DNA from: Curvibacter lanceolatus ATCC 14669
GTDB taxonomy: Bacteria; Pseudomonadota; Gammaproteobacteria; Burkholderiales; Burkholderiaceae_C
DNA: 64,000 nt
NCBI RefSeq assembly: GCF_000381265.1
Contig: NZ_KB906254.1
Location: 186,001 to 250,000 of the forward strand
Direction of reading: 5' to 3'
The notes under the pieces: model-generated
The model's database searches: none
Told to the model about the DNA's origin: nothing
Seen by the model: the letters and a program-made list of their open reading frames with translations, nothing else
Shown here: in pieces, positions 59,748 to 64,000 of the stretch
Layout: every line of letters starts with the position of its first letter
How positions within the stretch are numbered: position 1 is the stretch's first letter
Translations under genes and position numbers: made by a program

Positions 59748-60494
59748 TCAGGGTAGGTTGGGTGGCGCGGCGGTTTGTGCTTGTTGGGCGCGCAGGAACA
59801 GGGCTTGCACGTGCTCCTGCCCTTCGATCAGGTGGTGGCGCAGGGCCTGCTCGGCGGCCGCGGCATCGCGCCGGCGCATGGCCTCGATCACCGGGCGGTG
59901 CGATTCGGCGATCAGGTTGGGGTCGCGGTAGCTGCCCTCGGTGAGGGCCAGGATCATGCGGATCTCGGTCTGCATGTTGCTGAACAGCCGGTGCAGGTAG
60001 GCGTTGCCCGAGATCTCGCAGATGCAGGCGTGGATGCCCAGGTCCAGGGCCACGCGCTCAGCCTGGCCCAGGTGCGGGGCCTGGGCCACCATGTGGTCGA
60101 CGCGGGCCTGCAGCTGCGCCAGTTGCTCGTCGCTGGCCTGGCGGCAGGCCAGGCCGGTGGCCATGACCTCCAGCCCGATGCGCACCTGGAACAGGTCGTT
60201 GATCTGCTGCAGGTCCAGGGTGCGCACCGTGAAGCCATAGCGCGGCCGCGCCACCAGCAGGCCCTGGCTTTCCAGGCGGCGGGCGGCCTCGCGCACCGGG
60301 GCCCGGCTGACGCCCATCTGGCGCGCCAGTTCGGCCTCGACGATGCGCGCCCCGGGGGGCAGGCGGCCTTCGACGATGGCCTGCTGCAGCTGGGCTTCGA
60401 CCACGGCCACCAGATCGGGCAGATCGATGGACGAAAAGCCGGGGGCAGCCGAGGCGGCACGGGGTTCGGGTTGTGGGGCGGCGATGGGGTTCAT
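59748..60494 (-). CDS. GntR-family regulator, FCD (FadR) subfamily
   Basis: 248 aa from the ATG at 60494; an ATG at 60527 gives 11 more residues but would cover a possible operator. Winged helix at about 27-95 (LQQAIVEGRLPPGARIVEAELARQMGVSRAPVREAARRLESQGLL), then an all-helical FCD effector domain with acid/His positions for a metal (DLGIHACICEISGNAYL; ESHRPVIEAM). Such regulators sense small carboxylates or amino acids and usually repress adjacent catabolic genes. Confidence 0.88.
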   Translation of the reverse strand: MNPIAAPQPEPRAASAAPGFSSIDLPDLVAVVEAQLQQAIVEGRLPPGARIVEAELARQMGVSRAPVREAARRLESQGLLVARPRYGFTVRTLDLQQINDLFQVRIGLEVMATGLACRQASDEQLAQLQARVDHMVAQAPHLGQAERVALDLGIHACICEISGNAYLHRLFSNMQTEIRMILALTEGSYRDPNLIAESHRPVIEAMRRRDAAAAEQALRHHLIEGQEHVQALFLRAQQAQTAAPPNLP

Positions 60495-60526
60495 GGTGTG
60501 GCGCGGCTTTGTCTCGATGGGGCCCA

Positions 60527-60537
60527 TGTCGGGGACA
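60527..60537. promoter_or_regulatory. Possible GntR operator dyad
   Basis: Perfect inverted repeat TGTC-GGG-GACA, inside a longer ATGT-N8-ACAT (60526-60541), 33 bases before the GntR start. Confidence 0.35.
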
Positions 60538-60542
60538 ACATG

Positions 60543-60578
60543 GGGGCCGATAGGGGGGCCGATATCGGGGCCGTTACT
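60543..60578. repeat. Three tandem 12-bp repeats
   Basis: GGGGCCGATAGG, GGGGCCGATATC and GGGGCCGTTACT (60543-60554, 60555-60566, 60567-60578). The last unit contains the stop codon of the EamA gene. Confidence 0.6.
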
Positions 60579-61455
60579 TTAAGCGCCTCGGCAGTGCCAG
60601 ATACACGCCAGCTGCGCCGATCAGGGCCATGCCCCCCAGGGCCAGGGCATCGGGTGGCCGCTGGAACCAGAAGGTGCTGATCAGCACCGCCAGCAGCAGC
60701 TGCAGGTAATTCATCGGGGCCAGCACCGAGGCCGACACGCGGCGGAAGGCGGCCAACAGCAGCAGCTGGGCCGCCCCGCTGACGAAGCCTCCGGCCACCA
60801 GAACGCCCAGTTCGACCCCGCCCGGCCAGGCCACCGGGGTGCTGAACAGGGCCGGCAGGTTGGTCACCACCAGGCACATGGCGGCCATGTAGGCGTATTG
60901 AACGGGGGCCGGCACCAGGCCCGACAGGCGCCGCGTGAGCACCTGGAACAGGGCATAGCACACGGCGGCCAGCGCCATCAGCAGCGTGCCGGTGAGGGGC
61001 AGGGCACCGCCCGGGCGCACGATCAGCAGCATGCCGGCAAAGCCCACCAGCACGGCCACCCATTGCACGCGGCCGACCTGCTCGCCCAGCACCCAGGGCG
61101 ACAGGGCCACCATGATCAGCGGGGCGGTGAAGTAGATCGCGGTGGCCTCGGCCAGCGGCATGCTGGCCAGGGCCGTCATGAAGCTGGTGGCCACGATGGC
61201 CAGCATGAGGCTGCGCAGGAACAGCAGTTTTTGATGGGGCTGGCGCCACACCCGCCAGTCGCCATGCCGCCACAGCAGCACCGCGGCCATGCTGCCCACG
61301 GCCACGTAGCGGGTCAGGTTCATCAGCGTGGCCGGGTAGTGGTTCAGCATCTGCTTGGCAAAGGCGTCATAGCAGGCAAAGGCCAGCAGGGCCGCCAGAA
61401 ACAGCAGCATGCCCTGGCGTTGTTGGCTGGCCACGGGGGCAGTGGCCTCAGCCAT
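60574..61455 (-). CDS. EamA/DMT-family transporter
   Basis: 293 aa with ten predicted membrane helices in two EamA repeats (about 15-140 and 155-290). Members export amino acids, amines or other metabolites. FLRSLMLAIVATSFMTALASMPLAEATAIYFTAPL is the typical first-repeat core. Its ATG overlaps the preceding deacetylase gene by 8 bases, suggesting coupled expression and related substrates. Confidence 0.85.
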   Translation of the reverse strand: MAEATAPVASQQRQGMLLFLAALLAFACYDAFAKQMLNHYPATLMNLTRYVAVGSMAAVLLWRHGDWRVWRQPHQKLLFLRSLMLAIVATSFMTALASMPLAEATAIYFTAPLIMVALSPWVLGEQVGRVQWVAVLVGFAGMLLIVRPGGALPLTGTLLMALAAVCYALFQVLTRRLSGLVPAPVQYAYMAAMCLVVTNLPALFSTPVAWPGGVELGVLVAGGFVSGAAQLLLLAAFRRVSASVLAPMNYLQLLLAVLISTFWFQRPPDALALGGMALIGAAGVYLALPRRLK

Positions 61456-62500
61456 GCAGGCCTTCCAGGAAGGCGCTCAGGCCGGGGCCGATGGCCTCGA
61501 CCATGTAGCCACCTTCTTGCACCACCACGGTGGGCAGGCCCAGGCGGCGCACCCGTCGGCCCACGTCGCGGTAGGCCTCAAAGTCGAGCCGCAGCACGCT
61601 GATCGGGTCGTCTTTGTAGGTGTCGAAGCCCAGGGCCAGCACCAGGGCGCGGGGGGCGAAGTCCAGCAGCGCGGCCTGGGCCGCGTCCAGGGCCCGCGCG
61701 AACTCGGCGTTGCCACTGCCGTGCGGCAGCGGCAGGTTGAGGTTGCTGCCGGTGCCGGGCCCGATGCCGCGCTCTTCGGCGTAGCCGGTGTAGAACGGAA
61801 AGTACTGGCCCGGGTCGGCGTGGGTGGAGACGGTCATCACCTCGGCGCGGTCGTAGAAGATGTTCTGCGTGCCGTCGCCGTGGTGCGCGTCCACGTCGAG
61901 CACGGCCACGCGGCCGAAGTGGCCCAGCAGGCGGGCGGCCGCGCAGGCGTTGTTGTTGACAAAGCAAAAGCCGCTGGCGCGGTCGCTGTGCGCGTGGTGG
62001 CCCGAGGGGCGGCACAGGGCGTAGGCGGCGGGGGCGCCGGCGATCACCGCGTCGGCGGCGGCCACCGCGCTGTGCGCCGAGCGCAGGATGGAGCGCCAAC
62101 TGGGCGCGCCGATGGGGCAGGACAGATCGCCCAGGTAGTAGCCGGTCTGCGCCACCAGCGAGGGCGAGGGGCAGGGCCCGCGGCGCAGGCCGCCGCCCGG
62201 GCTGGGGTAGGGGCCCAGGTTGGGCAGCACTTCAATGCCGGGCTCGACGCCGGGGCGGCGCAAGGCCTGCCAGCGGTCCCAGGCGGTTTCCAGGTAGTCC
62301 AGGTAGTGCGGGGCGTGCACGGCGGCCAGGGGCTCGCGCCCCAGCTCGGCAGGCTCGTGCACCGGCACCCCGCAGGCCTGCAGCGCGGCCTGCAGGGCGC
62401 TGGCACGGCTGGGCAGGTCGGCCGCGGGCATCAATCGGCCCAGGCGCATGAACTGCTGCGGCGTGTGCAGCATCTGGTCGGGCGAGAAGAAGGCTTGCAT
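61448..62500 (-). CDS. Second histone-deacetylase-family hydrolase, acetylpolyamine amidohydrolase type
   Basis: 350 aa from the ATG at 62500, with GGAG 6 bases before it; the frame runs open far upstream inside the next gene, which is a GC artefact. Zinc ligands Asp204, His206 (DVDAHHGDGTQ) and Asp293 (GFDTYKDDP), His168-His169 (RPSGHHA) and Tyr332 (EGGYM) are intact. Clearly a paralogue of the 58706-59734 protein, sharing HLV/LVAQ-GY and YLDYLETAWDRW regions, but different in the 80-115 loop. This points to two related acetylated substrates. Confidence 0.88.
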   Translation of the reverse strand: MQAFFSPDQMLHTPQQFMRLGRLMPAADLPSRASALQAALQACGVPVHEPAELGREPLAAVHAPHYLDYLETAWDRWQALRRPGVEPGIEVLPNLGPYPSPGGGLRRGPCPSPSLVAQTGYYLGDLSCPIGAPSWRSILRSAHSAVAAADAVIAGAPAAYALCRPSGHHAHSDRASGFCFVNNNACAAARLLGHFGRVAVLDVDAHHGDGTQNIFYDRAEVMTVSTHADPGQYFPFYTGYAEERGIGPGTGSNLNLPLPHGSGNAEFARALDAAQAALLDFAPRALVLALGFDTYKDDPISVLRLDFEAYRDVGRRVRRLGLPTVVVQEGGYMVEAIGPGLSAFLEGLHG

Positions 62501-62544
62501 GGGGCACTCCGGGGGCTGGGGGCGTTTCTGGCGGCGCTGGAAGT

Positions 62545-63912
62545 TCAGGTAGGCAGGCTGGCTTCGAACAGGTCGAAGGCCTGGTCCAGCCGGTCGAACA
62601 GGGTGTCGAGCTCGGCCGCGCTGATGATCAGCGGCGGGCACAGGGCCACGGTGTCGCCCATGGCGCGCACGATCAGGCCCTGTTCCTGGGCCAGCTGGGC
62701 CAGGCGTGGGCCGGCCTTGAGGGCGGGGGCAAAGGGCTGGCGGCTGGCCTTGTCGGCCACCAGCTCCAGGGCACCGATCAGGCCCACGCCACGGGCTTCG
62801 CCCACGCAGCGGCGCTGGCCGAACTGGCGCAGCCGGGCCTGGAAGCCGGGCGCGAGCGCGCGCACGTGCGCCAGGATGTCGTCGTCCTCGTACACCTTGA
62901 GGGTTTCGAGCGCGATGGCCGAGGCCACCGGGTGGCCCGAGTAGGTGTAGCCGTGGCCGAAGGTGCCGATGCGCCCGCTGTTGGCGGCCAGGGCGGTGTG
63001 GATGGCGGGCGACACCATCACGGCGGAGATCGGCACATAGCCCGAGGACAAGGCCTTGGCGCAGGTCAGGATGTCGGGCTGCAGGCCGAAGGTGGTCGAG
63101 CCGAACATGTTGCCGGTGCGGCCAAAGCCGCAGATCACCTCGTCGGCCACCAGCAGCACCTGGTACTTGCGCAGCACGGCCTGCACTTTCTCGAAGTAGG
63201 TTTCGGGCGGCACGATCACGCCGCCCGCGCCCATCACCGGCTCGGCAAAGAAGGCGGCCACGGTGTCGGGGCCTTCCTGCAGGATGCGCTGCTCCAGCGC
63301 ATCGGCCAGGCGGGTGGCAAAGTCGGCCTCGCTTTCGCCCGGCAGGCCGTAGCGGTAGTGGTGCGGGCACTCGACATGGCTGATGCGGTCTATCGGCAGG
63401 TCGAAGTCCTGGTGGTTGGCAGGCAGGCCGCTGAGGCTGGCCGCCGCCACCGTCACGCCGTGGTAGGCGCGCTGGCGCGCCAGGATCTTCTTCTTGCCGG
63501 GCTTGCCGATGGCGTTGTGGTAGTACCAGATCATCTTCACCGCGCTGTCGTTGGCCTCAGAGCCCGAGTTGGCAAAGAACACCCGGGCCATGGGCACCGG
63601 TGCCAGGGCCAGCAGCTTTTCGGCCAGTTGCGCCACCGCCGGGTTGGAGCGGTGGTTGAAGGTGTGGTAGTAGGGCAGGGTCTGCAGGGCCTGGGTGCCT
63701 GCCGCGATCAGGCGCGGGTGGCTGAAGCCCAGCGAGCTGCACCACAGGCCCGACATGCCCTCGATGTAGCGGCGGCCCTGCTCGTCTTCGACATGGATGC
63801 CGTCGCCGCGCGTGATCACCAGCGGGCCGACGTCGGCGTGGGTGGCCAGGTTGGTGAAGGGGTGCAGGTGGGCCGCGATGTCCTTGGCGGCCAGCTCGCT
63901 GGGGGTATTCAT
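62545..63912 (-). CDS. Class III omega-aminotransferase, SpuC-like
   Basis: 455 aa. PLP Lys286 in CAKALSSGYVPISAV, Asp257 in VADEVICGFGRTG, phosphate loop NSGSEANDSAVKM and EGMSGLWCSSLGFSHP at the N-terminus are those of diamine:pyruvate (SpuC) and omega-amino-acid:pyruvate transaminases. Probably removes a terminal amino group from a diamine freed by the adjacent deacetylase. Different from the AGXT2L-type enzyme in this cluster. It precedes that deacetylase by 44 bases. Confidence 0.88.
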   Translation of the reverse strand: MNTPSELAAKDIAAHLHPFTNLATHADVGPLVITRGDGIHVEDEQGRRYIEGMSGLWCSSLGFSHPRLIAAGTQALQTLPYYHTFNHRSNPAVAQLAEKLLALAPVPMARVFFANSGSEANDSAVKMIWYYHNAIGKPGKKKILARQRAYHGVTVAAASLSGLPANHQDFDLPIDRISHVECPHHYRYGLPGESEADFATRLADALEQRILQEGPDTVAAFFAEPVMGAGGVIVPPETYFEKVQAVLRKYQVLLVADEVICGFGRTGNMFGSTTFGLQPDILTCAKALSSGYVPISAVMVSPAIHTALAANSGRIGTFGHGYTYSGHPVASAIALETLKVYEDDDILAHVRALAPGFQARLRQFGQRRCVGEARGVGLIGALELVADKASRQPFAPALKAGPRLAQLAQEQGLIVRAMGDTVALCPPLIISAAELDTLFDRLDQAFDLFEASLPT

Positions 63913-63949
63913 GGTGGGGCTTTCTTGGGGGCTGGAAGGTGGGGGCGGT

Positions 63950-64000
63950 TCAGTAGCCGCGTTGCAGGTCGACCGCCACCTCGGCGGCCCGGCCGGCGTC
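63950..64000 (-). CDS. 3' end of an unidentified gene (runs off the window)
   Basis: Open minus-strand frame from the window edge to TGA at 63952-63950, encoding ...AAEVAVDLQRGY. The VDxxRGY ending is seen in some 2-hydroxyacid dehydrogenases, but 16 residues are too few to identify it. It lies 37 bases before the aminotransferase, so probably the same operon. Confidence 0.4.
   Translation of the reverse strand, partial: DAGRAAEVAVDLQRGY

Noticed and set aside
62501-63370. 290-codon N-terminal extension of the second deacetylase
   Set aside because: It lies in another frame of the aminotransferase gene and is Arg/Ala/Gly-rich noise; ATG 62500 has a good ribosome site.

Overview
The window is about 64 kb of GC-rich chromosome from a betaproteobacterium, most likely order Burkholderiales (Comamonadaceae or a Leptothrix/Aquabacterium-like relative). 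The evidence is gene order: rpsB-tsf-pyrH-frr-uppS-cdsA-dxr-rseP-bamA-skp-lpxD-fabZ-lpxA-lpxB-rnhB, then carAB-greA, rlmE-ftsH-folP-glmM and ppk-ppx-pst-phoBR. The protein sequences also have betaproteobacterial character. I do not assign a genus. I saw no rRNA, tRNA, CRISPR array, insertion sequence or prophage.

Layout. 1-5080: the 3' end of rnr, a short-chain dehydrogenase, and on the minus strand a NAD(P)HX repair enzyme and a D-amino-acid dehydrogenase. 5195-20542: a long plus-strand run for translation factors, isoprenoid and phospholipid precursors, outer-membrane assembly and lipid A synthesis. 20649-28288: carAB, greA and small or uncharacterised genes, then yhbY and rlmE as a divergent pair. 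28373-32670: ftsH behind a heat-shock-type promoter, then folP and glmM. 32710-35655: a membrane CHASE/PAS/GGDEF/EAL protein.

35973-49872 is a phosphate and polyphosphate region: an OlsB-like N-acyltransferase with an LpxH-like phosphoesterase, ppk, sixA, a histone-H1-like protein, ppx, and pstSCAB-phoU-phoB-phoR. Good 18-bp Pho boxes stand before ppk, before pstS, and divergently before ppx, so PhoB probably controls both polyphosphate enzymes and the phosphate transporter. 49820-53289 holds a MATE exporter, an ArnT/GT39-like membrane glycosyltransferase and a zinc-independent ribosomal protein L31.

53416-64000 is an accessory block for N-acyl and amine metabolism. It contains an ArgE/DapE-type deacylase, an amidase and a minus-strand gene run: class III aminotransferase, acetylpolyamine-amidohydrolase-like deacetylase, EamA transporter, GntR regulator, a second deacetylase, a hydroxylysine-kinase-like kinase, and an AGXT2L-type phospho-lyase. 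The last three genes can be read as a deacetylate / phosphorylate / eliminate route for an N-acetylated amino alcohol. This is the best candidate for an undescribed system, though its substrate is unknown.
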